This document shows, piece by piece, positions 33,396-43,398 of a stretch of DNA of 53,466 nucleotides. The first letter of the stretch is position 1, and each line of letters begins with the position of its first letter. The stretch covers positions 1 through 53,466 of the forward strand of contig JAJDCX010000022.1 of assembly GCA_029260615.1 (NCBI GenBank). Reading direction: 5' to 3'. The notes beneath the pieces are model-generated. The model was not told the origin of the DNA. It searched no databases and saw only the letters and a list, made by a program, of their open reading frames with translations. Origin of the DNA: Phycisphaeraceae bacterium (GTDB lineage: Bacteria; Planctomycetota; Phycisphaerae; Phycisphaerales; Phycisphaeraceae). The position numbers were made by a program, and so were the translations under genes.

Positions 33396-33902
33396 TCAGA
33401 CCAGCTCGTCGGAGGGGCTCATGTCGCCGAGTTGGCGGAAGCAGGCCTCGTAGGCCAAGAGGATCTTGACGGCGCGGTCGATCACGGCGGGGGTCGTGGG
33501 GGAGTCGGTCTCTGATATCTCTAGCAGCGAGCGGAAGACGTAGACCTTGGCGTCGTCGCGGAAGTGCTCGATGGGCAGTGGGTCGCCGACGTAGTCGAGC
33601 TCGACGAGCTCTTCTTCTAATAGCTCTTCCATCTTGTCTCCGGAGTGCAGGAGGTCGGCTTCGATGGATTCGCTTAGCCAGCGGTCGGCGGTGTGCAGGC
33701 CGATCCAGATGCTGGCCCCCGGGTTATCCCCCCCACCGTCGGGTGTGGGTTCGGTGAGAAGTTTGTAGAACGCTTCGCTCTCAACTTCGCGGGCCTGGCA
33801 GCGGAGTGTGCCGGGGAGGCACTGGACATCTTCGAATACCTCGGCCCGTTTGACGCGCTCGGCGACTGCTTCGATCAGGCTCTGGTAAGGGTCGGGGGCC
33901 AT
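33396..33902 (-). CDS. unknown 168-residue acidic protein
   Basis: Not recognised. The predicted protein is soluble and strongly acidic, mostly helical, with SLIEAVAERVKRAEVFEDVQ at the start, the short block IWIGLHTADRWLSESIEADL in the middle, a glutamate-rich EELLEEELVELDYVG segment and a C-terminal helix AVKILLAYEACFRQLGDM. ATG 33902 follows a weak GGATT. The only hints are its composition, which matches the host, and its coding-like codon use. It stands alone between the glycosyltransferase and the SpoU methyltransferase. Confidence 0.65.
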   Translation of the reverse strand: MAPDPYQSLIEAVAERVKRAEVFEDVQCLPGTLRCQAREVESEAFYKLLTEPTPDGGGDNPGASIWIGLHTADRWLSESIEADLLHSGDKMEELLEEELVELDYVGDPLPIEHFRDDAKVYVFRSLLEISETDSPTTPAVIDRAVKILLAYEACFRQLGDMSPSDELV

Positions 33903-34210
33903 GTGTTTAATCCGTTGTGATGACTGACAAGTCCTTGCAATCCCGGACATGACCCAAAGGGCCTTGACCGGGTAACGCCGACACCCATTTACCCACGTGT
34001 CGGGCTACGGGTAACTGTATCCCGGCGGGTCGAGTTGAACAAGGGCGGGTAGGTGATTATGTCACAGAGACACGGGGTGCGGAGACATGGAGAAGACAAA
34101 GACACGGAAGTATCCGCAGATGACACGGATGACACAGATTAGGGGAAGGAGATTTGTCTTGGATTTAAATCTGTGTCATCACCGTAATCTGCGGGTGCCT
34201 CTTTCTTCTG
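33903..34210. other. 308-base intergenic region with a REP-like hairpin
   Basis: No gene. It has CACAGAGACACGG-type tandem words (34065-34110) and a hairpin of two 27-base arms (34114-34140 and 34168-34194) that pair at about 20 positions, closed by CCGCAGAT/ATCTGCGG and ATGACACAGATT/AATCTGTGTCAT with an internal mismatch loop. Confidence 0.55.
34114..34194. repeat. REP-like hairpin of GATGACACR units
   Basis: Arms 34114-34140 and 34168-34194 with a 27-base loop. Each arm is a near-tandem of a 9-base unit (GATGACACG, GATGACACA), the same design as 18354-18447 though with a different core word. Confidence 0.55.
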
Positions 34211-35050
34211 CTAGTTAGCCTTCGTGCGTTGGCGTACGGCCTCGAAGAGGATGACGGCGGCGGCGTTGGCGGCGTTGAGTGAATCGACGGTGTTGCCGAG
34301 GGTTGGGATCGAGAGGCGTTGGTCGGCGGCGTTGAGCCAGGCGTCGGTTAGGCCGGTGTCTTCCGGGCCGATGACGATCGCGAGGGGGCCGGTGAGGTCG
34401 GCGTCGGTGTAAAGTGATTTCCCGTCGGGGTCGGGGGTGGTGGCGGCGATGCGGATGCCCTGATCGCGCAGGTGGGTGACAGCCTGGTCGTCGGTCATGT
34501 GGATGACGGGGAGGGTGAAGACGGCACAGGTAGAGGCGCGGATGGCGTTGGGGTTGAACGCATCGACCGAGTCTCCACATGCGAGTACGGCTTTGCAGCC
34601 TGCGGCTTCTGCGGTGCGTGTCATGGCGCCGAGGTTGCCGGGCTTCTGGGTGCCGACGGCGATGAGGTAGAGCGGAGCCCCCCCACCGTTGGCTTGCACT
34701 TCCGGCACGGGTAGCTCGTCGAGGGCCCAGGTCGGCTGGCGGACCACGGCGATCAGCCCTTCGGGGTCGTCCCGGTAGGCCAGCATCTTGATTAGGGTTT
34801 TGGTTACGGTGAAGGTCGGCGTCTGGTCATCCATCCCGTTGAGGGCGGCGCGTGTGTCGTAGTCGGCCATGATGTCCGGGCAGTAGAAGACTTCGATCAG
34901 TTCAAGGCCGGCGGCGATGGCGCGGGATACTTCACGGGGGCCTTCCGCGATGAACAGGCCGATGCGGCGGCGGTCACGGGATTTGCGGAGTTTTACCGCT
35001 GATTTGATGCGTGGGTTGGCGGCGCTGGTGATGGGTTTGGGGTCGAGCAT
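34211..35050 (-). CDS. SpoU/TrmH family RNA 2'-O-methyltransferase
   Basis: A 279-residue SPOUT enzyme that methylates a ribose in rRNA or tRNA. An N-terminal substrate-binding domain (ITSAANPRIKSAVKLRKSRDRR, GLFIAEGPREVSRAI) precedes the trefoil-knot domain with GTQKPGNLGAMTRTAEAAG (motif 1, arginine present), AIVIGPEDTGLTDAWL (motif 2) and IPTLGNTVDSLNAANAAAV (motif 3). The layout is that of RlmB/TsnR-like proteins; which nucleotide is modified cannot be told. The gene lies 10 bases after the CDF gene stop, so they may be co-transcribed. Confidence 0.92.
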   Translation of the reverse strand: MLDPKPITSAANPRIKSAVKLRKSRDRRRIGLFIAEGPREVSRAIAAGLELIEVFYCPDIMADYDTRAALNGMDDQTPTFTVTKTLIKMLAYRDDPEGLIAVVRQPTWALDELPVPEVQANGGGAPLYLIAVGTQKPGNLGAMTRTAEAAGCKAVLACGDSVDAFNPNAIRASTCAVFTLPVIHMTDDQAVTHLRDQGIRIAATTPDPDGKSLYTDADLTGPLAIVIGPEDTGLTDAWLNAADQRLSIPTLGNTVDSLNAANAAAVILFEAVRQRTKAN

Positions 35051-35059
35051 GTACGGATT

Positions 35060-35971
35060 TTACCCGCCGCTGGACGTCTCCGCTTCAATGAAGACACGCT
35101 TGACTTCGGGGTGGGCTTTTTTGATCTGTTCGGTGATGCGGGTGATGCGGTATTCGAGTTTGTCGGTGGTGGCTTCGTCGCGGAACTGGACGCTGAGGTT
35201 CAGGAGGATGAACTCCGGGCCCATGTGCATGGTGAGGACTTCGTTGACCCGTTCGACATCCGGCTGGGCGCTGACGAGTTGGCGGATGCTTTCGATGACG
35301 GTTTTGTTGGCACTTTCGCCGATGAGCAGGCTCTTGGTTTCGTAGGCGAGCCAGGCGGCGGTGGCACCGAGGACCAGGCCGATGAGGATGGAGGCGATGC
35401 CGTCGAAGATGTAGTTGTTGGTGAGTTGGCTTAGGAGGATGCCGAGGAATGCGATGAGCAGGCCGATCATGGCGGCGGAGTCTTCGAAGAGGACGACGAA
35501 CAACGATGGGTCCTTGCCGCGGTGGACGGCCTCGAAGTAGCCCCACTTGCCCTTGGCCTTGGTGAACGCACGGAATGCAAAGAGCCAGGCCGCGCCTTCA
35601 AAGAGAAACGCCAAAGCCAGGACGATGTAGTTGACGTAGGCGTCTTCGATCGGCTTGGGGTGGATGACGTGCTGAATACCCTGGTAGATGGAAACACCCG
35701 CACCCACGGCGAAGATGAGCATGGCAACTATGAAGGACCAGAAGTAGACCTCCTTGCCGTGGCCGAAGGGGTAGCGTTCGTCGGCGGGTATCTTGGCACG
35801 CTTGAGGCCGTAGAGCAGCAAGACCTGATTGCCGGTATCGACCAGTGAGTGGATCGCCTCGGACAGCATCGCGGAGCTGTGCGTGACCAGCGCCGCGGTG
35901 AACTTGGTGATAGCGATCAGGGCGTTGCCGATCAGGGCGGCGTAGATGACTTTTTTGTTTGATCCGGCCAA
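35060..35971 (-). CDS. cation diffusion facilitator transporter
   Basis: A 303-residue CDF-type exporter. Helix 1 KKVIYAALIGNALIAITKF, metal-site helix 2 SEAIHSLVDTGNQVLLLYG, loop RYPFGHGKEVYFWSF and helix 5 FEDSAAMIGLLIAFLG are all present; the C-terminal domain runs from VERVNEVLTMHMGPEFILLN. I propose the TTG at 35971 as start because GGAG lies 6 bases before it and the protein then begins LAGSNKKV just ahead of helix 1; the frame opens as far as an ATG at 36067, which has no ribosome site and adds an AT-rich leader. The histidine pattern differs from the CDF at 7819, closer to the Fe/Zn ZitB-unlike TMEM163-like branch. Confidence 0.88.
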   Translation of the reverse strand: MAGSNKKVIYAALIGNALIAITKFTAALVTHSSAMLSEAIHSLVDTGNQVLLLYGLKRAKIPADERYPFGHGKEVYFWSFIVAMLIFAVGAGVSIYQGIQHVIHPKPIEDAYVNYIVLALAFLFEGAAWLFAFRAFTKAKGKWGYFEAVHRGKDPSLFVVLFEDSAAMIGLLIAFLGILLSQLTNNYIFDGIASILIGLVLGATAAWLAYETKSLLIGESANKTVIESIRQLVSAQPDVERVNEVLTMHMGPEFILLNLSVQFRDEATTDKLEYRITRITEQIKKAHPEVKRVFIEAETSSGG

Positions 35972-36121
35972 GGGGGGCTCCGTGTCGAATGTAATATAAG
36001 TCGAACTGTATGCCAGGAGATAGTGTACATTAGCAATTGGTAACACATTGTGCGTCGAGATAATCATGCATATGATTGCTGAACATTGGTTTCCGCCGCT
36101 TATTTTCTTATATGCAATGCC

Positions 36122-36556
36122 ATGAATTTTTCCCTATTCACACCAGAAGAGTTCAGTCAAATCGAATCGCCCCTCAGGCGTAAGGATGCGTTGTTTGTTG
36201 AATTTGCGAGTCGGATCAGTGGAAAGATCATTCATAACTGCCACAACATCCCGAACCGATTCTTTGAATGGATTACAGACGATGGACTAACTCGGATGAT
36301 TCAACTATCAGGTGTGACAAATGATCCGAATACAAAGACGGGCTTAAGTTCGCGAGCCTGTGCCATCGGTATTGTTGTAACTGAGATCAAGTATCCATTG
36401 AGCAATGGTTTTCGTTTCAATCCCCCACCGTTTCCAAGTTACGGTCGGGAAATCGGGGAATTCCAGGAGCTTCCGTCGGAGGACAGCGAAATGATTGCGA
36501 TACTTCAAGATGCCTATGAACAAGCAATGGCTGTGACACGCGAAGAATTGAAATAG
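36122..36556 (+). CDS. orphan immunity-like protein, paralogue of the RHS-associated gene at 44511
   Basis: A 144-residue acidic protein. It aligns along its whole length with the 145-residue product of 44511-44948: shared MNF, EEF/DEF, PNRxFEW, DGL, LS-V, DP-T, GL and the end ELPS...AY...L. That gene lies directly behind an RHS toxin tip, where immunity genes sit, so this copy is probably an orphan immunity gene protecting against the same toxin family. It has lower GC than its neighbours and no ribosome site in front of the ATG. No RHS gene is near it. Confidence 0.75.
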   Translation: MNFSLFTPEEFSQIESPLRRKDALFVEFASRISGKIIHNCHNIPNRFFEWITDDGLTRMIQLSGVTNDPNTKTGLSSRACAIGIVVTEIKYPLSNGFRFNPPPFPSYGREIGEFQELPSEDSEMIAILQDAYEQAMAVTREELK

Positions 36557-36642
36557 CATGACACTGATTGAGCTGCGCTAAACCGCAATCGCGATGTGAG
36601 CGCGTAGTGTGTTGGCTTAAATTGATGTAGGTAAGGTCGGGT

Positions 36643-37908
36643 TCAATCGTGCCTGAGCGCGTCGATGGGGTTGAGGTTGGCGGCTCTTACGGCGGGGTAT
36701 AGGCCGAAGACGATGCCGATGGACATGGAGATGCCGACGGCGAGTAGGATGCTGTAGAGGGGAACGATGGTGTCGATACCTGACATGAAGGTGATGATTT
36801 GTGCGATGGCTGGGCCGACGATTGTGCCGATGAAGCCGCCGGTGGCGGAGAGGACGACGGTTTCGACGAGGAACTGTGCGACGATCTGGCCTTTCTTTGC
36901 GCCGATGGCTCGGCGGATGCCGATCTCTCGGGTGCGTTCGGTGACGGAGGCGAGCATGATGTTCATGATGCCGATGCCGCCGACCAGGAGGCTGATGGCG
37001 GCGATGGAGAAGAGGGTCCACTTCCAGATGTTGGCCTGGGCGCGTGCGGCGCGGAGGACGGCGAGGGGGACGAAGAGGTCGTAGTCGCCGTCGGGGTGGA
37101 AGTGTTGCATCATGCGGTCGATGCCTGCGGCGACGGATTCGACGTTGTCGATATTTTTGACGGCGATGATGATGCGGTGCAGCTCGACTTGTTCGGCTTG
37201 GAATGAGCCGGAGGCGCGGCGGATCATGAGGTCGGAGTAGCGTTCCTTGGCGACGTTGATGGGGATGTAGGCGTCGACGTCGGAGTCGGGTGTGCGTCCG
37301 CCGCCTGAGGCGGATTCGTTGCGTACGATGCCGATAACTTCGTAGAGGTCGGAGCCGACCTGGAGTGATTCGCCGATGACGTTGCTGGCGGCGAGTAGCT
37401 TGCGTGCGCCGGACTCGGTGAGGACACAGACGTTTGCGGAGGAGTGGAGGTCACGGTCGAGCATGACCCGGCCGGCGACGATGTCACGGGGGACGAGTTT
37501 AAACCAGTCGGCGGTGGTGCCGACGATGCGTAGTTCGATGGAGCGTTCGCCGAAGAAGGCGTTTTTGCGTAGGTCTTTGGTGGGGACGGTGCGTTCGACG
37601 GCGTCGAAGGTATCACGGATGCGTCGTTCGTCGTCGTAGAAGAGGCCGTAGGCCTTGACCATGGATCGGCTGCCGGAGGCGGCCTCGTCGCCGGCGTTCT
37701 GCTTGCTGGTGAGCATGATGTTGTTGGAGCCCAGCGCCTTGATTTCGGCGAGTGCTTTGCGGCTTGCGCCTTCGCCGACGGCGAGCATGGCGACGACGGC
37801 ACCGACACCGAAGACGACGCCGAGCATGGTGAGGCCGGAGCGTAGCTTGTGCAGCAGGAGGCTCTTGATGCCGAGGCGTAGCATGCGGTAGAGCTTGGAG
37901 GATTGCAT
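36643..37908 (-). CDS. MacB-type ABC transporter permease
   Basis: A 421-residue inner-membrane subunit of the FtsX/MacB_PCD class. One N-terminal helix ([21 protein letters not shown]) with [20 protein letters not shown], a periplasmic domain of about 230 residues, then three helices including [21 protein letters not shown] followed by [17 protein letters not shown], the hallmark coupling segment. It works as mechanotransmission pump rather than a channel: it drives periplasmic substrate into a TolC-type duct. Start overlaps the ATPase stop by one base (ATGA). Last gene of the four-gene export operon. Confidence 0.94.
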   Translation of the reverse strand: MQSSKLYRMLRLGIKSLLLHKLRSGLTMLGVVFGVGAVVAMLAVGEGASRKALAEIKALGSNNIMLTSKQNAGDEAASGSRSMVKAYGLFYDDERRIRDTFDAVERTVPTKDLRKNAFFGERSIELRIVGTTADWFKLVPRDIVAGRVMLDRDLHSSANVCVLTESGARKLLAASNVIGESLQVGSDLYEVIGIVRNESASGGGRTPDSDVDAYIPINVAKERYSDLMIRRASGSFQAEQVELHRIIIAVKNIDNVESVAAGIDRMMQHFHPDGDYDLFVPLAVLRAARAQANIWKWTLFSIAAISLLVGGIGIMNIMLASVTERTREIGIRRAIGAKKGQIVAQFLVETVVLSATGGFIGTIVGPAIAQIITFMSGIDTIVPLYSILLAVGISMSIGIVFGLYPAVRAANLNPIDALRHD

Positions 37909-38675
37909 CAGGCGTCCCTCTCGATGCGGTCGATGATGCCGTCGCGCATGTGCAGGCGGTGTTGTGCGTGGGCGGCGATGTCGTTTTCGTGTGTGACCAT
38001 GATGATGGTCTTGCCGTTTTGGTTGAGCTCGTCGAGTAGGGACATGATCTGCGAGCTGGTTGAGGAGTCGAGGTTGCCGGTGGGTTCATCGGCGAGGAGG
38101 ACGGGTGGGTCGTTTGCGAGGGCGCGGGCGACGGCGACACGTTGTTGTTGTCCGCCGGAGAGTTCGTTTGGGCGGTGGTCGAGTCGATCGGCGAGTCCGA
38201 CCTGTTCGGCGAGTACGGCGGCGTGGTCGGCGCTTCGGTCGGCTTCCCAGCCCAGGTAGTAGAGCGGGAGCTCGATGTTTTCGCGGACGGTGAGTTGGGG
38301 GATGAGGTTGAAGCTCTGGAAGATGAAGCCGAGGTGTCGGAGGCGGAATTCGCTGAGTGCGTCATCGTCGAGTTCGGCGACGTCCTGGCCTTCCAGTCGG
38401 TATATGCCGGAGGTTGGCCGGTCCAGGCAGCCCAGGACGTTGAGCATGGTGCTTTTGCCGGAGCCGGAGGCGCCGAGGATGGCCCAGAACTCGCCGCGGC
38501 CGAGTTGGAGGTTGACGCCGGCGAGTGCGTGGACCTGTTGGGTGCCCATGTGATAGGTTTTGCGGAGGTCGGCCAGTTCGATGAGTGGGCCGGCGGTATC
38601 CGCGCGGGTGGTGGTGCCGACGGCTGTTGTGGTATCGGTGTGTGGCGTGGTGTTGTGGGGGGGCCGGTCGGTCAT
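37908..38675 (-). CDS. ABC transporter ATPase of the MacB/LolD class
   Basis: A 255-residue nucleotide-binding subunit: Walker [11 protein letters not shown]-loop in [20 protein letters not shown], signature [15 protein letters not shown], Walker [13 protein letters not shown] and H-loop IIMVTHE. The SFNLIPQLT and PTGNLDS features are typical of the MacB/LolD/FtsE group. A threonine-rich N-terminal tail of about 25 residues is unusual. It lies one base after the adaptor gene stop and overlaps the permease start. Confidence 0.95.
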   Translation of the reverse strand: MTDRPPHNTTPHTDTTTAVGTTTRADTAGPLIELADLRKTYHMGTQQVHALAGVNLQLGRGEFWAILGASGSGKSTMLNVLGCLDRPTSGIYRLEGQDVAELDDDALSEFRLRHLGFIFQSFNLIPQLTVRENIELPLYYLGWEADRSADHAAVLAEQVGLADRLDHRPNELSGGQQQRVAVARALANDPPVLLADEPTGNLDSSTSSQIMSLLDELNQNGKTIIMVTHENDIAAHAQHRLHMRDGIIDRIERDA

Positions 38676-38676
38676 G

Positions 38677-40509
38677 CTATTTATGTTCGTCGCCGGCGGA
38701 GGATTGGTTGCCTTGGTTGCGCTGCTGCATCTGTTGGCGCATCGCTTTGCGCTGCTCGGGGGTCATGTTTTTCATCTGCTCGCGTCGCTGGGCGATTTGT
38801 TCCGGTGTGGGTTTGCCGGTGCCGCCGGCGTGTTCGCCGCGGCCATCACGGGGGCGCTGCGGGTCCTGCTGCGCCTGGGCGTTGGGGGTCGGCGCCTGGT
38901 CGGCGGAGGGGGGTTTGGTTTTAGGCGTGGCACTCTTTTCTGATGTGGTTTGAGCTTCGCCGTTACCGGTGTCCATCTTGGTGTCTTGCGCGGTGGAGAC
39001 TTTATCCAGCGGCGGGTTGGTGAGCACGCGGTCGCCTTCGGCGAGGCCGGAGAGGATGTGGATGGAATCTTTATTGTCGAGTCCCAACTCAACCTCAACG
39101 GGGACGGCCTTGCTGCGTCGTTGCACATACACGACCGGCTTGCCGGCGATTCGGATGACGGATTGGACGGGGACAGACAAGGCGTTTTCAAGTTGCTGGA
39201 CGATGATCTGAGCTTTACAGGTCATGCCGGTGCGTACGCCCAGGAGTTCGCCGTCGAGGTGTATCTCGGTGTTGTAGACTTTGAGGTCGGGGTTGCCGCG
39301 CCAGAAACTCTGTGCGTCGGGGAGGGGAGCGATCTTGGCGACTTTGCCGAAGAACTCCTTGCCTGGGAGTGCGTTGATGGTGATGCGGACGGGCTGGCCG
39401 ACCTGGACTTTTTTGAGGCTGGACTCGTGTACTTTGATGTTCACGAGCATGGCGTTGGCGGTGGGCAGGTGGATGAGTTCCTCGCGCTCACGGACCATGC
39501 GTCCGGCCTCGAGGGGCTCGTCGTTGCCTCGGTGGTTGTTTTGGCCGGTGGTGGCGTAGATGACCATGCCGGCGGCGGGGGCGACGATCTTGGTCTTGCT
39601 GGCTTGGTCCTTGAGTTTGGCTAGTTTTTCTTTTTGACGGTTCAGTTCGGAATCTTTGGCTTTGAGGTCGGCCTCATCCTGCACGCCGTTGGCGAGTGCC
39701 TGTCGTTTGACGCGGTCAAGTGCCATCAGATCCTGATCGACATCGCTTTCCAACTCACGGACACGGCGTTTGTAGGTGAAGTCTTCAAGCAGAGCGAGGT
39801 CTGCCTGGGTGATGTCCAGGTCGAGTTTGGCGCGGTCACGGCGTAACTCGTCTCGGGTCAGGTCTGTTTCGGAAATATATTTTTCATCGTAGAGTTTTTT
39901 CGACCAGCCGTAGGTGTTTTCGGCGTCTTCGAGGTCGGCCTGAGCGAGGGTGATCTTCGCCTGCATCTCGTTGTGCTGCTTGGGGTATTCACCTTCGACG
40001 TATTTCTTGAGGTCTTCTATCGCAAACTCGTAATCAAGCTCGGCCCTGGCTACGTCGCTCTCGCCCTTGCTGCGTGTAATTTCCAGATTCTCACGGGCAC
40101 GGATGAACGAGGCGTCGGCGTTCTGCACGCGGATCTGCTGGTCGACCATGTTGTCTTCGAGTTTACTGGCGTCCAGTTCGACGAGGAGGTCGCCTTGCTT
40201 GACGTGTTGGCCTTCGTCGACGAGCCAGATGATGGTGGTCTGGCCTTCGACTTCGCTCTTGATGACGACCTGTTCGCGTGCCTGGACGGTGCCGGACTCG
40301 GTAATGTGGATGGTGAGGGGGCCGCTGCGTACGGGATAGATCGGGCCGTCCTGGGCCGGGCCGTCGCCGCCGAACATCCCGCCGAGCAGCCATACGCCGA
40401 CCACCAAGACCACGGCTGCGCCGCCGCCGATCGCCGGCCAGGTGCGCCACCAAGGCGCGGCAGTGTGCCCGGCGTCCGCATTACCCGTTGTTGTGATCGT
40501 CGCTGTCAT
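38677..40509 (-). CDS. membrane-fusion (periplasmic adaptor) protein, MacA/HlyD-like
   Basis: A 610-residue adaptor linking an inner-membrane ABC pump to an outer-membrane duct. N-terminal membrane helix (IGGGAAVVLVVGVWLLGGMF), lipoyl half 1 (TVQAREQVVIKSEVEG), a long coiled-coil hairpin (about 125-320), lipoyl half 2 (KIVAPAAGMVIYAT), and beta-barrel plus membrane-proximal domains (about 350-500). It is some 200 residues longer than MacA: the hairpin is extended, and the last 80 residues are Gln/Met/Arg-rich with TPEQIAQRREQM and MTPEQRKAMRQQM, resembling the LTxxQ repeats of Spy/CpxP chaperones. AGGAGG precedes the start, which overlaps the TolC-like gene by 29 bases. Confidence 0.92.
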   Translation of the reverse strand: MTATITTTGNADAGHTAAPWWRTWPAIGGGAAVVLVVGVWLLGGMFGGDGPAQDGPIYPVRSGPLTIHITESGTVQAREQVVIKSEVEGQTTIIWLVDEGQHVKQGDLLVELDASKLEDNMVDQQIRVQNADASFIRARENLEITRSKGESDVARAELDYEFAIEDLKKYVEGEYPKQHNEMQAKITLAQADLEDAENTYGWSKKLYDEKYISETDLTRDELRRDRAKLDLDITQADLALLEDFTYKRRVRELESDVDQDLMALDRVKRQALANGVQDEADLKAKDSELNRQKEKLAKLKDQASKTKIVAPAAGMVIYATTGQNNHRGNDEPLEAGRMVREREELIHLPTANAMLVNIKVHESSLKKVQVGQPVRITINALPGKEFFGKVAKIAPLPDAQSFWRGNPDLKVYNTEIHLDGELLGVRTGMTCKAQIIVQQLENALSVPVQSVIRIAGKPVVYVQRRSKAVPVEVELGLDNKDSIHILSGLAEGDRVLTNPPLDKVSTAQDTKMDTGNGEAQTTSEKSATPKTKPPSADQAPTPNAQAQQDPQRPRDGRGEHAGGTGKPTPEQIAQRREQMKNMTPEQRKAMRQQMQQRNQGNQSSAGDEHK

Positions 40510-42391
40510 CGGGAACCTCCTGGGGATTATACGTCTGCCACAGCCCCTGTTCGTTGACTTGCAATTTTCCCATGTCGCGCTGGATCTGAAGCTCTGCGAT
40601 CCGGTAGCTCACCAGGGCGGCGGTGAGGGCGTTTTGGGACTGGACCAGGTCGCTCTTGGCGTCCAGGGCGTTGCGGATGCTGCCTCGGCCTGCTTGGAGG
40701 AGCATGTCGGTGCTGCGGACCCGGTCCTTCGCCAAGTCCACGGCACCTGCCTGGATGTGCAACGACTCTCGGAATTCTAACAGGTCGCGCAGGATATTAC
40801 GCACGCTTAGCTTCACCTGGTCTTCGGATGATTGTAGATCCCGGACCGCCCGCTTGAGATTTATCAGGCTGATGCGGTAGGCGTTGCGTTCACGGGTTCG
40901 CTCGAGGGGGAGGTCGATTGTTAATAGCGCATCGTAGAACCCTTCGTCGACGCGCGGATCGAATTCGTCTCGGGAGCCGGTTGACGACAGGGATCGGCTC
41001 TCACCGGCAGAGGCTCGGCCGAGGAGGGTCAGCTCCGCACGCAGCGCATCAGCGGCGACTACCACGCGGCGTTGGGCGTCGTAGACACGGCCTTGTGCGA
41101 TGCGCAGGTCGAGTCTGTTTTTCAATGCGAGGTCGGTGGCAATGGGTACCGCCAACTCCATCGGGCCGGCGCCCTCGCGGCTGGGCACGGTCAACGTCAC
41201 AGGCGCATCGGCGGGCAACGATTCATCTGATGAAGAGAGCGTATCACGACGTGGCAACAGTGATGCACGCACGTCTTGGGCCAGCCGAGGCAATTCGTCG
41301 CGGTCCAATTTGATGTCGGCATCGGTGGGCAGGCCCATGGTGACCTTGAACGAATCGAGCCTGCGTTCGTAGGACTGTTGGGCTGAGATCCAACGCTGGC
41401 GGGCGCGGAGTTCGTCCTGGGATGCGCGGTCGACTTCGATCTGAGACTGCTTCCCGGCCTCGGAAAACCGCTTGACCTGACGAACGGTCAGAACCAGCCC
41501 GGTGTAGTTGTCTTCTTCATTCTTCACACGGTCGATCTGCTGCAACACCTCGAGGTAATCACTGGCGATGTCCACAGCGAAGGTCCGTTTAAATCGCTCG
41601 AAGGTGTAGATTGCGTAAAGCGCATCTCGCTCGGCCTGGGTCAGCGGCTCGGCAACGATGTGGGAACCGGAGCCTCGCAGCAGTGGGATTTCCACCGAGG
41701 TGTCGGCGGACAGAGCGTTGCTTGATGAGCGGTCCTGAGACAGCAGCTTGGCGACATCGAGTGTGATCGCACCGGTGAGTGTGATGCCGTTCTTGAATCG
41801 TTGGGTGAGACCGAGACTCGTGCTGGAGTCGATGCCGGAGACCTCGGGGCTGACGCCGGCGTCGTGCGAGATATCTGTGCTGGTGACGGCGGTAAATGTC
41901 GAGCGAAATGCGTCACGTTCCAGGTCGAGCGCCAATGCTGCGCGGTATACGGTCTCCTTCTGCCCCTGGTAGTCCCGGCTATTGCCCGCGGCCACACGCA
42001 GCGCATCGATCAACGTCAACTTCAATGCAACGCCCGGCTCGATGACCAGCAGCCCGTCGGACTCGCCCACGCCCTTCTTAAGGTAGTCGTCGTCCGGCCA
42101 ATGATCAATCGGCTTAAGGTCTGTCATCCCAAGCGACGCGGCGTGTGAGCGGGCGAGCTTCTGCGCCTCCATCAATCTGCGTCGCAGCGTGTCCGCGGGC
42201 TTCTCAATAGTAAAAAGCTCCTCACGGCCAAACGCCTCTAACTGCTTCTGCTTAATAATCCCCCCCGCCGCATCGTCCGCCTCCCGGCGGTAATCCCCGG
42301 GCTTGCACCCATACAACAGCAGCGATCCCAGGATCCCGCCGCTCAACGCAGTGACCAGCCATGCCCGACGGTAAGTGCTTGTGTTACTCAT
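40481..42391 (-). CDS. TolC-family outer-membrane efflux lipoprotein
   Basis: A 636-residue outer-membrane duct protein. The N terminus is a lipoprotein signal (GGILGSLLLYGC, lipobox cysteine about 29). Two outer-membrane-efflux repeats follow, with long helical stretches containing FSEAGKQSQIEVDRASQDELRA and ASAGESRS plus LEQAGRGS-like AGRGSIRNALDAKSDLVQSQNAL, typical of TolC/CusC-like channels. First gene of the operon OMF-adaptor-ATPase-permease, which forms a complete tripartite exporter. Cargo cannot be predicted; drugs, peptides or glycolipids are usual for MacAB systems. Confidence 0.9.
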   Translation of the reverse strand: MSNTSTYRRAWLVTALSGGILGSLLLYGCKPGDYRREADDAAGGIIKQKQLEAFGREELFTIEKPADTLRRRLMEAQKLARSHAASLGMTDLKPIDHWPDDDYLKKGVGESDGLLVIEPGVALKLTLIDALRVAAGNSRDYQGQKETVYRAALALDLERDAFRSTFTAVTSTDISHDAGVSPEVSGIDSSTSLGLTQRFKNGITLTGAITLDVAKLLSQDRSSSNALSADTSVEIPLLRGSGSHIVAEPLTQAERDALYAIYTFERFKRTFAVDIASDYLEVLQQIDRVKNEEDNYTGLVLTVRQVKRFSEAGKQSQIEVDRASQDELRARQRWISAQQSYERRLDSFKVTMGLPTDADIKLDRDELPRLAQDVRASLLPRRDTLSSSDESLPADAPVTLTVPSREGAGPMELAVPIATDLALKNRLDLRIAQGRVYDAQRRVVVAADALRAELTLLGRASAGESRSLSSTGSRDEFDPRVDEGFYDALLTIDLPLERTRERNAYRISLINLKRAVRDLQSSEDQVKLSVRNILRDLLEFRESLHIQAGAVDLAKDRVRSTDMLLQAGRGSIRNALDAKSDLVQSQNALTAALVSYRIAELQIQRDMGKLQVNEQGLWQTYNPQEVPDDSDDHNNG

Positions 42392-42711
42392 TAGATACAG
42401 GAATTACATCAGGGGGCCAGCCGGAGGTTGCCGATCCTTATTATAAGGACGCAGCGATACCGTTGGGATTCCGTCGATCCGTCTTAAGATAACGTGAAAC
42501 CCAGGCCTTGTATTGCATACCAATACCCCCAAAAGCCCTGCCACCCACCGAGCCGCACCGTTAGCCCGGTATCTAAGGCTTTGGAACACCCAGGCAAGCG
42601 AATCCAGCTCCAGCCTTTGTTTAACCCCCCACTACCCAGCACCTTAAGCCCCTCAACCAAATCCACGCCTTGACCCCCCCTCCTCATCCTGCTAAAACAT
42701 GCCCCACAGGA
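42392..42711. other. 320-base intergenic region before the initiator tRNA
   Basis: It holds the upstream region of the export operon and of tRNA-fMet. The only clear pattern is the palindrome CCTTA-TTA-TAAGG (42437-42449), whose minus strand contains TATAAT about 45 bases before the TolC-like start; no matching -35 box was seen. Nothing else is supported. Confidence 0.4.

Positions 42712-43398
<687 letters not shown>

Noticed and set aside
42404..42589. 61-codon minus-strand frame upstream of the TolC-like gene
   Set aside because: No ribosome site or domain; lies in the leader of the export operon.
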